NCBI GenBank assembly: GCA_963677885.1
Contig: OY782500.1
Coordinates: forward strand, 4,154,001 to 4,218,000
Direction: 5' to 3'
DNA length: 64,000 nucleotides
Origin: UBA1351 sp963677885
GTDB lineage: Bacteria > Bacillota > Clostridia > Lachnospirales > Vallitaleaceae
Of this stretch, positions 35,975 through 44,557 are shown piece by piece. Position 1 is the stretch's first letter, and each line of letters opens with the position of its first letter. The notes below the pieces were generated by a model. It did no database searches and was not told the origin of the DNA. It saw only the letters and a program-made list of their open reading frames with translations. The translations under genes were made by a program, and so were the position numbers.

Positions 35975-36691
35975 ATGAAAAAACATTTAGGAACACTTTT
36001 AATCATATTAGGATTAGCCATTGTCGCTTTTCCTTTTATAGGTAAATATATTGCTGATCAAAGGCAAAAGGCCATGATGGAAGCCTTTTATTTGGAAGCA
36101 GAGAATCCGACAGGAGCAGAAGAAGCCATAAGAGGTCTGGATGATGTGTTTGCTGAGACTAATACTATAGAAGGTCAGGAAGCCTTAGATCAGGCTTTGG
36201 AAGAAAATGGCGATATTTCTTTTGACGGTAATCAGATTGAAGTCGGAGAAACGGGAGATTCGGGATACTCCATGACCTTAACAGAACAGCCGACGGCAAT
36301 TGGTATCATTAATATCCCTAAAATTGACCTTCGAGCACCTATTGCTGAAGGTGCAGACCTGGATACCCTGCGATTTGCTATTGGACATATGGAGAATACC
36401 ACTGCTATTGGAGAAATTGGTAATGCTGTGGTTGCAGGACATAGAAGTCATAGTTTTGGTGTTTATTTTAACCGCTTGGATGAAATGGCAGTTGGCGACG
36501 AGATTGTTGTTGAAACTGGTGGCAAAACCATTACCTATGTTGTCTACGAAACAAAGATTGTTGAACCAGATGATGTCAGTGTCCTAAAAAGCTCATCTAA
36601 GTATAAGGTCTTGACTTTGATTACCTGTGATCCGGTATATAATCCAACCCACAGACTGATTGTCCATGCAATTGATAAGGACCAACAGTAG
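35975..36691 (+). CDS. class D sortase
   Basis: Membrane-anchored transpeptidase that joins sorting-signal proteins to the cell wall. One N-terminal membrane segment (residues 6-24) is followed by an acidic linker of about 80 residues and the sortase beta barrel from about 105. The catalytic His is in AGHRSHSFG near 155, Cys in TLITCDP near 218 and Arg in THRLIVHA near 228. No protein with an LPxTG-like tail was found in the window, so its substrates lie elsewhere. After the stop, a perfect TTCAGCTGA/TCAGCTGAA hairpin (36716-36744) lacks a T run. Confidence 0.9.
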   Translation: MKKHLGTLLIILGLAIVAFPFIGKYIADQRQKAMMEAFYLEAENPTGAEEAIRGLDDVFAETNTIEGQEALDQALEENGDISFDGNQIEVGETGDSGYSMTLTEQPTAIGIINIPKIDLRAPIAEGADLDTLRFAIGHMENTTAIGEIGNAVVAGHRSHSFGVYFNRLDEMAVGDEIVVETGGKTITYVVYETKIVEPDDVSVLKSSSKYKVLTLITCDPVYNPTHRLIVHAIDKDQQ

Positions 36692-36783
36692 GAGTCTGGT
36701 CTGGTAATAGGATGATTCAGCTGATCTTAAAAGGGTCAGCTGAACATAGTTGTCGAATTCATAGAATGTTAACAAAATACCCC

Positions 36784-36812
36784 TTGTTGTTCATAATTAT
36801 ATTTGCTATACT
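36784..36812 (+). promoter_or_regulatory. promoter of the riboswitch-controlled gene
   Basis: TTGTTG, 17-base spacer, TATACT, about 40 bases before the first c-di-GMP aptamer. Confidence 0.6.
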
Positions 36813-36851
36813 TGCAACATAAAGAAATTGAATATTCGTGAATGGTGCTTT

Positions 36852-36934
36852 TCACCGATAATGGCAAACCAGTCGAAAGGCTGGGACGCAAAGCTATAGG
36901 GCCTTCCCATTAGGATGGCAGCCAGTTTCCGAAG
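36852..36934 (+). promoter_or_regulatory. cyclic di-GMP-I riboswitch, copy 1
   Basis: Matches the GEMM-I aptamer: GGCAAACC (36863-36870), the tetraloop hairpin CCAGTCGAAAGGCTGG, GGGACGCAAAGC, then TATAGGGCC and GATGGCAGCCAG. The GAAA tetraloop hairpin and the GACGCAAAGC core are hallmarks of ligand-binding c-di-GMP-I aptamers. Its 3' edge (TTTCC, 36926-36930) can pair with GGAAA (36936-36940), and six T follow, so it probably acts through a weak transcription terminator. Confidence 0.92.
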
Positions 36935-36947
36935 AGGAAAGTTTTTT
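36926..36947 (+). terminator. expression-platform terminator of riboswitch copy 1
   Basis: TTTCC, loop GAAGA, GGAAA, G, then six T. The 5' arm overlaps the aptamer 3' edge, which lets ligand binding compete with the terminator. Confidence 0.5.
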
Positions 36948-36984
36948 ATTTACAAAAAACAGGTGAAACAACAGTCCGGATATG

Positions 36985-37066
36985 TGAAACGAAACGGCAA
37001 ACCAGTCGAAAGGCTGGGACGCAAAACTATAGGGCCTTCCCCAAAAGGATGGTAGCCAGTTACCGA
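36985..37066 (+). promoter_or_regulatory. cyclic di-GMP-I riboswitch, copy 2
   Basis: Second aptamer 133 bases downstream, with GGCAAACC (36996-37003), the same CCAGTCGAAAGGCTGG hairpin, GGGACGCAAAAC, TATAGGGCC and GATGGTAGCCAG. It ends directly at the ribosome site AAAGGAG (37066-37072), 7 bases before the ATG of the next gene, so control at translation start is likely. Confidence 0.92.
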
Positions 37067-37079
37067 AAGGAGCATTGAT

Positions 37080-37988
37080 ATGAGGAAAGTTGTTTTTTTA
37101 TTATTATCTTTCATAATGATTTTATCAACAGCCAATACGACTAATGCGGTAACTACTACAACTGTAGAAGAAACAGGATTAGAAGTTAACGTTAATTTAC
37201 CAGAATATGGTTACGAGATAAATTTTGACAAAGCAGAACTTGGTATTGTACAAGTATTTTACAATAACAGACTTGAAAAGAAAATGAAACTTGTCGTTCA
37301 ACTAGACGATCAAAAATATATTTACAATGTATTTAACAATCAAGGTTACGTTAATTATCCATTACAACTTGGTGATGGCATATATCGAGTGACTTTGTAT
37401 GAGAATACAACAGGTACAAAATACAAGAAGATCACTTCAAAATCAGCTCTTGTGGAACTTGAAAACGAGAACAATGTTTACCTTCAATCAATTTTAGAGG
37501 TCAACTGGAATGAAGAAGATGAATCGATTGTATTGGCAGACGAATTGGTTGCTGCAGCGTTAGAAGAAAAACAAAGCAAAGTACGTGAAGACTTGAGAGA
37601 GAAAGTTACATTAAGTCAAGACGAGATTATCGAAGTGATTTACGACTTTGTTATCCATAATATTGATTACGACTATGATAAAATTGACGGTCTGGATTAT
37701 TCCTACGTGCCAGACAACGATGCAACCCTCGAACTGGGAACTGGCATCTGCTACGACTACTCATCATTACTTGCTTCTATGCTAAGAAGTCAAGGTGTAC
37801 CGGTTAAAATGACAAAAGGTTATGCTAAGACATCTGATGTATACCATGCATGGAATGAGATCTATCTTGAGAATGAAGAAAGATGGATTGTAGTTGATAC
37901 TACTTACGACGCCTATATGGCAAAAAAAGGCTACGCTTTCTCAATGGAAAAAGAGAGCGCAGACTATAACAAAGTTAAAGAATTCTAG
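37080..37988 (+). CDS. secreted transglutaminase-like protein under c-di-GMP control
   Basis: A signal peptide (residues 1 to about 23, MRKVVFLLLSFIMILSTAN) is followed by a beta-rich region to about 185 and a transglutaminase-like core. The Cys-His-Asp triad is seen in GTGICYDYSS (Cys near 224), VYHAWNEIY (His near 257) and WIVVDTTYD (Asp near 272). Such domains act as cysteine proteases, peptidases or cross-linking enzymes at the surface. There is no sortase signal and no C-terminal membrane segment. The tandem riboswitches place it under cyclic di-GMP, as for several clostridial adhesion and matrix proteins. Its target is unknown. Confidence 0.85.
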   Translation: MRKVVFLLLSFIMILSTANTTNAVTTTTVEETGLEVNVNLPEYGYEINFDKAELGIVQVFYNNRLEKKMKLVVQLDDQKYIYNVFNNQGYVNYPLQLGDGIYRVTLYENTTGTKYKKITSKSALVELENENNVYLQSILEVNWNEEDESIVLADELVAAALEEKQSKVREDLREKVTLSQDEIIEVIYDFVIHNIDYDYDKIDGLDYSYVPDNDATLELGTGICYDYSSLLASMLRSQGVPVKMTKGYAKTSDVYHAWNEIYLENEERWIVVDTTYDAYMAKKGYAFSMEKESADYNKVKEF

Positions 37989-38018
37989 TTATCTAGATTC
38001 TTATATATTTGGCCCCAA

Positions 38019-38060
38019 GCTCTTCGGTATGTCCCTCATGTACTGAAGAGCGCTTTTTTT
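38019..38060 (+). terminator. terminator after the transglutaminase-like gene
   Basis: An 11-bp stem GCTCTTCGGTA/TACTGAAGAGC with one G-U pair on the + strand, then GCTTTTTTT. Confidence 0.85.
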
Positions 38061-38115
38061 ATCTTTAAATAGTAAGAATTCTTATTAAAATTTCCTGGGA
38101 AATAGGCTGCCCCCA

Positions 38116-38149
38116 TGACCCAAGTCATTAGGTCGCATGACCCAGGTCA
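38116..38149. promoter_or_regulatory. two Crp/Fnr-type palindromes, 22 bp apart
   Basis: TGACCCAAGTCA (38116-38127) and TGACCCAGGTCA (38138-38149), both of TGAC-N4-GTCA type, two helical turns apart. The second fits TGACC-N2-GGTCA exactly, as in the site reported for HcpR-like Crp/Fnr regulators of Clostridia. The promoter at 38168 follows, putting the centres near -60 and -82. Confidence 0.5.
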
Positions 38150-38167
38150 CGAAACAAACCAGGACCA

Positions 38168-38196
38168 TTGACTTATATCAATTGCCAAAGTAAAAT
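38168..38196 (+). promoter_or_regulatory. promoter of the candidate small RNA
   Basis: TTGACT, 17-base spacer, TAAAAT. The expected start is near 38203. Confidence 0.65.
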
Positions 38197-38202
38197 AGTC
38201 TC

Positions 38203-38312
38203 ATAAAGATAACCGATGAGGTAATAATTAATAAGTTAGACTCGTGTACAAAAGGATGAGAGCTAGAGTACGAGTGGAGAGATAAATAACGTCTGGGGAG
38301 GCGTTATTTTTT
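38203..38312 (+). ncRNA. candidate small RNA or attenuated leader, about 110 nt
   Basis: A promoter at 38168 and an intrinsic terminator at 38285-38312 bound a segment with no coding frame. It holds an ACTCGTGTAC/GTACGAGT stem (38240-38249, 38268-38275, two bulged bases) and a CTCAT/ATGAG pair near the 5' end. No known riboswitch core was recognised. No gene starts within 440 bases downstream, which favours a free small RNA over a leader of mfd. Confidence 0.5.
38285..38312 (+). terminator. terminator of the candidate small RNA
   Basis: AATAACGTCT/AGGCGTTATT, 10 bp with one U-G pair, GGGG loop, T-rich tail. Confidence 0.8.
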
Positions 38313-38332
38313 CGTGAAGTTATAAGTCGAGC

Positions 38333-38394
38333 GAATAGTTAAAGCCGGGATTATAGGAATGCTTGTATTGCTATAATCCCGGCTTTAACTATTC
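38333..38394. repeat. perfect 24-bp inverted repeat (hairpin)
   Basis: 38333-38356 and 38371-38394 are perfectly complementary over 24 bases around a 14-base loop. No T run follows on either strand, so it is not a simple terminator. Confidence 0.9.
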
Positions 38395-38395
38395 A

Positions 38396-38640
38396 TTTGA
38401 CGACAACCGTGACAGGTAGCGAAGCGGACTGCGCCGGTTTGTTGTCAAAAGGACACGAAGTGTCCGTATGCGAGACTGTTGAACGCAGTGAAACAGGAAG
38501 TGTGAGCGTCGTAAGCAAGCGCAGCTTGCACTCATGTGCAGAGTAATGGGGCACAGAACGACTGACTGTGGAGCGAAGCGGACAGGAAGTGTGAGCCAAG
38601 AGAAACAGGAAGTATGAAGGTCCTGAAACAGAAAGCAGTA
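38396..38640. repeat. repeat-rich non-coding stretch before mfd
   Basis: It holds three copies of ACAGGAAGTRTGA (38493, 38582, 38605), two of AGCGAAGCGGAC (38418, 38572), a 14-bp hairpin with one bulge (38396-38409 with 38435-38449) and GGACAC-GAA-GTGTCC (38451-38465). Base composition is richer in G and A than its neighbours. Open frames across it look random. Confidence 0.5.
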
Positions 38641-38759
38641 CGAACATCTATTCTTTATTTCCCAATTATATGGTATACTGATAATAATAAAGGCAGAGAG
38701 AGCAAAATCATTGATTTTTGCGAAATTCGTGCGCCTAAAAATAATACTGAGGTAAGATT

Positions 38760-41700
38760 ATGAACGGTCTAGTAAAACCACTTGAGAATCTGGAAGTCTT
38801 TCATCTGGCAAAGAAACATTTCCAATATAAAAAAACCAACATAAACATTGCAGGTATCACTGATTCCATGGTCAGTCATATTATTTATGGTCTTCTTAAG
38901 GAAGAAAACAAGGTTATTGTCACGCCTACAGAGAGAATGGCAAAAGAAATCGTTCATGATCTGAAGTTTTTCCAGGGAGACAATGTCTTGTTTTACCCTG
39001 CCAAGGACTTGATTTTTTATAGTGCCGATGTCCACTCCAATGACATCACCAGAGAACGGATGGAAGTCTTTGACAAGATATTGAAAGGTGAAAAAGTGAC
39101 CTTGGTCATGTGTGTGGAAGCCCTTGTAGACCCCTTGATTCCAAGACAGGTCATGGAAGAACATTTTTTGGACCTTAAAGCTGGTCATGAGCTGGTTCTC
39201 AAGGCCTTTACAAAAAAATTGGTATATATGGGGTATGAAAGGGTAGATCTGGTCGAGAGTCCAGGACAGTTTGCCATCCGTGGCGGATTGGTGGATATTT
39301 TTGGTGTTAATCTGGACCACATTATCCGTATTGAATTGTGGGGTGATGAGATTGATTCCATTCGTTTGGTCAACAGGGAAACACAACGGTCTATCAAGAT
39401 GGTTGAAGAGATTCAGGTCCTGCCTGCCAGAGAAATAGTAGTTGACGAAGAACGGATTAAAAGGGCCCTTGGGAATATTAAAAAAGATTATGATAAGTTA
39501 TACAAAAAGTTAAAGGATTCAGATCAATTAGATGCTGCCCGGGAACTGACCAGGACGAAAGACGAGCTTGTCGATAAGGTTGAAAGTTTTGGAAACTTCA
39601 ATGGGATTGAGTCCAATATCTATTATTACTATGACCAGACTGTCAATATTTTTGACTATTTTGATGACTTGAAGATGGTTTTGGTAGAACCCGTTCATGT
39701 CAAAGACCGGATTAAGGGTATGCAACACGAGTATACCGATTCTATGCAGTCCAGATTGGAAAAGGGCTTTCTCCTACCGGGACAAACAGAAATGGCCAGA
39801 CGGTTCAGCCACATTCTGGATGAAATTGGAACCTACCAGACCCTTATGCTTAGTGCCTTATATTCTGCCAAGAAGGTTCTCCCCTATGAGGAGAATCTCC
39901 AATTCAATGTAAAAAGTATCAACGTCTACCACCATAATTTTGAGCTTATGGTTAAAGATATGAACTATTATATCAGTCACGACTATCAGATTGTTCTTCT
40001 GACGGCTTCCACAACCAGGGCAAAACGTCTTCGAGACCTGCTGGAAGAGCATGAAGTCAATTGTTATCTGATGACCTCTTTTGAAGAAGAGCCTAAGAAG
40101 GGGTCAATTGGAATCGCCTATGGAAATATCCATAAAGGCTTTGAATATAGGGATATCCGCTATGTTATTATGGCAGAAACGGATATGGTCGGGACCAAGA
40201 AAAAGAAAACAAAGAAAAAACGTTTTGATGGCGGAAAGAAAATTGATCACTTCACCGAGCTGAAAGTCGGTGATTATATCGTACATGAACACCACGGTGT
40301 TGGTGTTTTTCGTGGTGTCGAAACGATTGAGATCGATAATATCAGCAAGGATTTCATTAAAATAGATTATCGTGACAACGGAAGTCTTTTTATATCAACC
40401 AACCAGTTGAGCTCCATCCAAAAGTACATTGGGGCAGAAGGGAAAGCGCCTAAGCTCAACAAACTGGGTACTCAGGAGTGGAAGAAAACCAAGGCCAAAG
40501 TTAAAGGTGCCGTTGAGGAACTGGCCACGGAGCTTATTGAACTCTATGCGAAACGCGAACAGACCAGAGGCCACGTATATGCCAAAGACTCTGAATGGCA
40601 GAATGAGTTTGAAGAGATGTTCCCCTATGACGAGACGGATGACCAGTTGAATGCCATAAAAGATACTAAAAAGGATATGGAGTCAACCAAGGTTATGGAC
40701 CGCCTGGTGTGCGGTGATGTAGGTTACGGCAAGACTGAAGTTGCTATCAGGGCTGCTTTTAAGGCGGTTCAGGATAACAAGCAGGTGGTTTATCTGGTTC
40801 CGACAACTATCCTCGCCCAGCAGCACTATAATAACTTTGTACAGAGAATGAAGGACTTTCCGGTCAGGGTTGATATGATGAGCCGGTTCCGTTCAAAAAA
40901 AGAACAAAAACAAACCCTTGATGATTTGAAGAAAGGTCTAGTTGATATCGTTATCGGTACCCACCGGTTAATATCCAATGATGTTAAGTTCAAGGATTTA
41001 GGACTCCTTATTGTCGATGAAGAACAGCGTTTTGGTGTTGCCCACAAGGAAAAAATTAAGCAGATGAAAGAAAATATTGATGTTTTGACCTTGACGGCTA
41101 CACCTATACCAAGAACCCTTCATATGAGTATGATTGGGATTAGGGACATGAGTATTTTGGAGGAGCCGCCGGAGGAAAGGCAGCCAATCCAAACCTATGT
41201 CCTTGAGCATAATGATGAGTTGATAAAGGATGCCATTTATAGAGAACTGTCAAGAGAAGGCCAGGTTTATTATGTCTACAACAGGGTGAAAGACATTGAT
41301 GAAGTAGCTCTTAAAATCAGTGGTATGGTCCCGGATGCCAGGGTTGCCTATGCCCATGGGCAAATGAGTGAACGGGAACTGGAAGATATAATGGTTGACT
41401 TTATTAATGGTGAAATTGATGTTCTGGTTGCAACGACTATTATAGAAACCGGTCTTGACATATCAAACGTTAATACCATCATCATACAAAATGCCGATCA
41501 TATGGGTCTTTCCCAGCTTTATCAGCTGAGAGGTCGTGTGGGAAGGTCTTCCAGGCTGGCTTACGCTTACTTAACCTACAAAAGGGATAAGGTCCTTAAG
41601 GAGATTGCTGAAAAGCGGCTAAAGGCTATTAAAGAGTTTACAGAGTTTGGCTCGGGATTTAGGATTGCCATGCGGGACCTGGAAATCAGAGGTGCAGGTA

Positions 41701-42269
41701 ACATACTTGGGAAAAGCCAGCACGGACATATGGATGCCGTCGGTTATGAGTTGTATTGTAAGATGCTGGAAACTGCTGTTAATACCAATAAGGGTATCAA
41801 CGTTGCAGAAATGACAGAAACCAATATTGACCTGTCAGTAGATGCTTTTATTCCGGACAGGTATATCAGTGATGAAGTCCAAAAAATCTCTTCTTACAAG
41901 AAGATTGCATCTATTGGTTCACAGCAAGATAAAGAAGACATGATAGATGAGCTTATGGACCGCTACGGCGAGGCACCAAAATCTGTTGTCAACCTGGTTG
42001 ATATAGCCTATATCAAAGCCTTGGCAGGAGAATTAGGGGTTACAGCGATTGAAGAAAAAGGTGGATCTATCGTCTTTGATATGAGAAAAGATGCGCCAAT
42101 AGACCCGGTGAGAATACCGGAAATGATTAAGATAGATAGTAAAAGACGACGCTTTACTATTAACGAGCGACCATATTTTACACTTGTTCTCAATAAGAAA
42201 GACAAAGTCGATCAACTGGCTTTTATTAAATCTTTGTTACAGGATATAAAAGAATTGAAGATTGAATAG
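38760..42269 (+). CDS. mfd: transcription-repair coupling factor
   Basis: Removes RNA polymerase stalled at DNA damage and recruits UvrA. Order: UvrB-like domains at the N terminus (residues about 1-350), the RNA polymerase interaction (CarD-like) domain at about 500-560 (KVGDYIVHEHHGVGVFRG) and the RecG-like helicase. The Walker A motif CGDVGYGKTEVA lies near 650, Walker B DEEQRFGV near 752 and the late motif QLRGRVGRS near 923. The C-terminal TRCF domain follows. The length of 1169 residues is typical. GAGGTAAG precedes the ATG. It heads a run with the foldase gene. Confidence 0.97.
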   Translation: MNGLVKPLENLEVFHLAKKHFQYKKTNINIAGITDSMVSHIIYGLLKEENKVIVTPTERMAKEIVHDLKFFQGDNVLFYPAKDLIFYSADVHSNDITRERMEVFDKILKGEKVTLVMCVEALVDPLIPRQVMEEHFLDLKAGHELVLKAFTKKLVYMGYERVDLVESPGQFAIRGGLVDIFGVNLDHIIRIELWGDEIDSIRLVNRETQRSIKMVEEIQVLPAREIVVDEERIKRALGNIKKDYDKLYKKLKDSDQLDAARELTRTKDELVDKVESFGNFNGIESNIYYYYDQTVNIFDYFDDLKMVLVEPVHVKDRIKGMQHEYTDSMQSRLEKGFLLPGQTEMARRFSHILDEIGTYQTLMLSALYSAKKVLPYEENLQFNVKSINVYHHNFELMVKDMNYYISHDYQIVLLTASTTRAKRLRDLLEEHEVNCYLMTSFEEEPKKGSIGIAYGNIHKGFEYRDIRYVIMAETDMVGTKKKKTKKKRFDGGKKIDHFTELKVGDYIVHEHHGVGVFRGVETIEIDNISKDFIKIDYRDNGSLFISTNQLSSIQKYIGAEGKAPKLNKLGTQEWKKTKAKVKGAVEELATELIELYAKREQTRGHVYAKDSEWQNEFEEMFPYDETDDQLNAIKDTKKDMESTKVMDRLVCGDVGYGKTEVAIRAAFKAVQDNKQVVYLVPTTILAQQHYNNFVQRMKDFPVRVDMMSRFRSKKEQKQTLDDLKKGLVDIVIGTHRLISNDVKFKDLGLLIVDEEQRFGVAHKEKIKQMKENIDVLTLTATPIPRTLHMSMIGIRDMSILEEPPEERQPIQTYVLEHNDELIKDAIYRELSREGQVYYVYNRVKDIDEVALKISGMVPDARVAYAHGQMSERELEDIMVDFINGEIDVLVATTIIETGLDISNVNTIIIQNADHMGLSQLYQLRGRVGRSSRLAYAYLTYKRDKVLKEIAEKRLKAIKEFTEFGSGFRIAMRDLEIRGAGNILGKSQHGHMDAVGYELYCKMLETAVNTNKGINVAEMTETNIDLSVDAFIPDRYISDEVQKISSYKKIASIGSQQDKEDMIDELMDRYGEAPKSVVNLVDIAYIKALAGELGVTAIEEKGGSIVFDMRKDAPIDPVRIPEMIKIDSKRRRFTINERPYFTLVLNKKDKVDQLAFIKSLLQDIKELKIE

Positions 42270-42327
42270 GTTGATAATATAATAAGGGAAGAGGGAATGA
42301 AGGAGGAGTATCAGAACGGAGCTTGAC

Positions 42328-43482
42328 ATGAACTTGGGGATCTTAAGTAGACAAAAATTCCATAAGTTTATCCTTTTGATAATATCGCTGCTACTAGTTA
42401 GCAGCTTTTTCGGGTGTGGTCAAAATGAACCTTCTAGACAAGAAGTGGTTAGTGACGAGACCATACCTGAATTTGTCCTACGGGTAGATGACAATTATAT
42501 AGACCGTTCTGAACTGATGATTTATGTTTATCAGGTAGGCAAGGAATTCATTGAAATCGGTGGAGAAAATGTATGGGAGTTTGAGGATTTCAGTGGAGGC
42601 AAAAGTGCTGTACAGGTAGCCAAAGATGCAGTTATTGAAAATGTAGTGCGAATTAAAGTCCTGAAAAAGAAAAGTCAGGAGCTTAGTATAGAGCTTACTG
42701 GGGAGGAAGAGGTTGTCGTCGACCAGGAAGCAACAGCATTTTTTGACCAGGTTGAGGCTTCTTTTATAGATGCATACGATATAAGTTTTCAAGATGTTCG
42801 AAGAGTTTTTGAAGAATTTGCTATTGCAGGTAAGGTTCTCACACAGACAACCAGTGAGTTCTTTCCTGAAAATGATGAAATCATTGAGAATAAAATGCTT
42901 GAGAATGAGGAGTACGCCAGACTCAAGGATGTTGATACGACACTTTTATTGACAGAATTAAAGGTAGATCACATATTACTTGTCACCAGAGAGAAGAACC
43001 AAAGTGGTGAGTATGTTACGTTGACAGAAGATGAAAAAGCCAGTAAATTAGAACAGGTCCAAAATATCCGGGTAAGAGCTCTTGACGGTGAAGATTTCGC
43101 CAAGTTAAGAGGTATGTACTCGGAGGAAACATTCCCGAATGAACAGGAGAGTAAGGGTGCATATGAATTTTCAATGGCTTTGTTGCCGGAGGAATTCGAG
43201 TCTGCCTTAACCAATCTTCAAATCGGTGAAATCAGTGACATTGTTGAAACTGAACTAGGATATCATCTTTTTAAAGTAGTTTCTATTGAGGAACCTAGCA
43301 ACGAGGAAATCAGGAACTTTGAATCCAATTTCGAAAACTACGAACAGAAAGTACACGACAATGCACTGATGGCCTTAAAGCAAGAAGCTTTTAACCGTTT
43401 GTATGAAGAGTGGAAGAAGCAGGTGGATGTATCACTTAACCGTGATGTTTGGGAAGCCATCAGTTTTACGGAAGATTTCTAA
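42328..43482 (+). CDS. PrsA-like peptidyl-prolyl isomerase lipoprotein
   Basis: Exported foldase. The signal peptide ends in a lipobox, SSFFGC, with Cys near residue 31. A SurA-like N-terminal helical region follows, and then a parvulin (PpiC) rotamase domain at about residues 212-318, seen in KVDHILLVTRE, LDGEDFAKLRGMYSE, MALLPEEFESAL and ETELGYHLFKV. Such proteins help secreted proteins fold outside the membrane. CGGAGC lies 6 bases before the ATG. It follows mfd by 58 bases, an arrangement common in Clostridia. Further client proteins cannot be deduced. Confidence 0.88.
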   Translation: MNLGILSRQKFHKFILLIISLLLVSSFFGCGQNEPSRQEVVSDETIPEFVLRVDDNYIDRSELMIYVYQVGKEFIEIGGENVWEFEDFSGGKSAVQVAKDAVIENVVRIKVLKKKSQELSIELTGEEEVVVDQEATAFFDQVEASFIDAYDISFQDVRRVFEEFAIAGKVLTQTTSEFFPENDEIIENKMLENEEYARLKDVDTTLLLTELKVDHILLVTREKNQSGEYVTLTEDEKASKLEQVQNIRVRALDGEDFAKLRGMYSEETFPNEQESKGAYEFSMALLPEEFESALTNLQIGEISDIVETELGYHLFKVVSIEEPSNEEIRNFESNFENYEQKVHDNALMALKQEAFNRLYEEWKKQVDVSLNRDVWEAISFTEDF

Positions 43483-43507
43483 TTTCCGAAAGAAAGTAGT
43501 CGATAGA

Positions 43508-44506
43508 ATGTTTGAAAAAGTTAAAAGAAGAATTGTACTTAGTGAAAATGCCAAGCTGTTTGATACGAGAGAGTATCTTTTTAAAACCTTTATTGCAGTT
43601 TTGATTGGTGCCTATATTGGTTCAGTTAATGACTACGTCAGTAAAGATATGATTTCCCTCTTGTTTGGTATGATGCTGACCCTGGAACCGGTAAATATGG
43701 CGGGTATACGCAGTGGTATATCTCAGATTGAAGCAACCCTGATTGGTGCTGTAGTAACAGCAATTGTCGTTGTTATACTTGGTGGTTACGGTGTATTGAC
43801 TACTGCCATTGCCATTACAGCAACCTTATATGTCTGCATGGTTATAAACTGGCGTGAACTTATGGTGGTAGCCGTCTTTACAGCTATTTATATGACCCAG
43901 TATGTACAGGTGAATGCCCTAGGTAATGCATCGAGTCTGGAGACCTTAAAACTAAGACTCATTGCCCTTGGGACAGGAGTCTTGATTGCATTCCTGGTCA
44001 ATTTTCTCTTTTCTTTAATCGGTTATCGCCGGATGGTGAATAAACGTATATATTTCATTTCAAAAGAGCTCTATGAATCCTCTGAGTCCATCAGAAAAGC
44101 CCTAGAACAAAAAGATACCCTTAAAATTGCAGGTATCATGGCGACCCTGCCTAAGCTCTTTAACAATATTGACTGGATTACAGGCACTCTGGCTGATGTC
44201 AAAAAAGACCAACAACGTTTAAAAATTGTTTACAGGCATTTTAATGTTGATAAATTTATGGATTACACCATAGCCCTTAGAGGTGTTACCCATGTAACCT
44301 ATGATCTTTGCCATCGAATATCTCTTGAGCCCCAGCAATTTCTGGACCCATCCTTTATATCTTCTTATGAGGAACGGTTAGGTCATTTTAATGCTGTAAA
44401 GGAAGCTTTCAATAATGACAAGGAAATTCCGATTGCGAATTGGAGAGAAGTTGAATTACCTTGGATGAACCACTTTTCCAAAGCTTTGGAACAACTTAAT
44501 TTATAG
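43508..44506 (+). CDS. aromatic-acid-exporter-like (FUSC-type) membrane protein
   Basis: Six hydrophobic segments (residues about 20-195) resemble the FUSC/ArAE membrane half (LFKTFIAVLIGAYIG, MLTLEPVNMAGI, 'RLIALGTGVLIAF'). A cytoplasmic helical C-terminal half of about 135 residues follows. The family exports hydroxylated aromatic acids in some members, but substrate and activity here are not known. I start at the ATG at 43508, 25 bases after the foldase stop; the open frame extends upstream into the foldase gene but has no better start. The ribosome site is weak, so read-through from the foldase gene may drive it. Confidence 0.72.
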   Translation: MFEKVKRRIVLSENAKLFDTREYLFKTFIAVLIGAYIGSVNDYVSKDMISLLFGMMLTLEPVNMAGIRSGISQIEATLIGAVVTAIVVVILGGYGVLTTAIAITATLYVCMVINWRELMVVAVFTAIYMTQYVQVNALGNASSLETLKLRLIALGTGVLIAFLVNFLFSLIGYRRMVNKRIYFISKELYESSESIRKALEQKDTLKIAGIMATLPKLFNNIDWITGTLADVKKDQQRLKIVYRHFNVDKFMDYTIALRGVTHVTYDLCHRISLEPQQFLDPSFISSYEERLGHFNAVKEAFNNDKEIPIANWREVELPWMNHFSKALEQLNL

Positions 44507-44557
44507 TAAATTCAAAGGACACGAAAAAGACATATGTAGAACATGTTATATACACAG

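Noticed and set aside
38203..38312. T-box or known metabolite riboswitch before mfd
   Set aside because: No T-box sequence or other known aptamer core is visible, and no suitable gene follows closely.
38393..38647. 84-codon minus-strand frame before mfd
   Set aside because: It is made of the short repeats and has low-complexity, non-protein-like composition.
38769..39386. 205-codon minus-strand open frame
   Set aside because: Opposite the mfd N terminus; no motif, no ribosome site.
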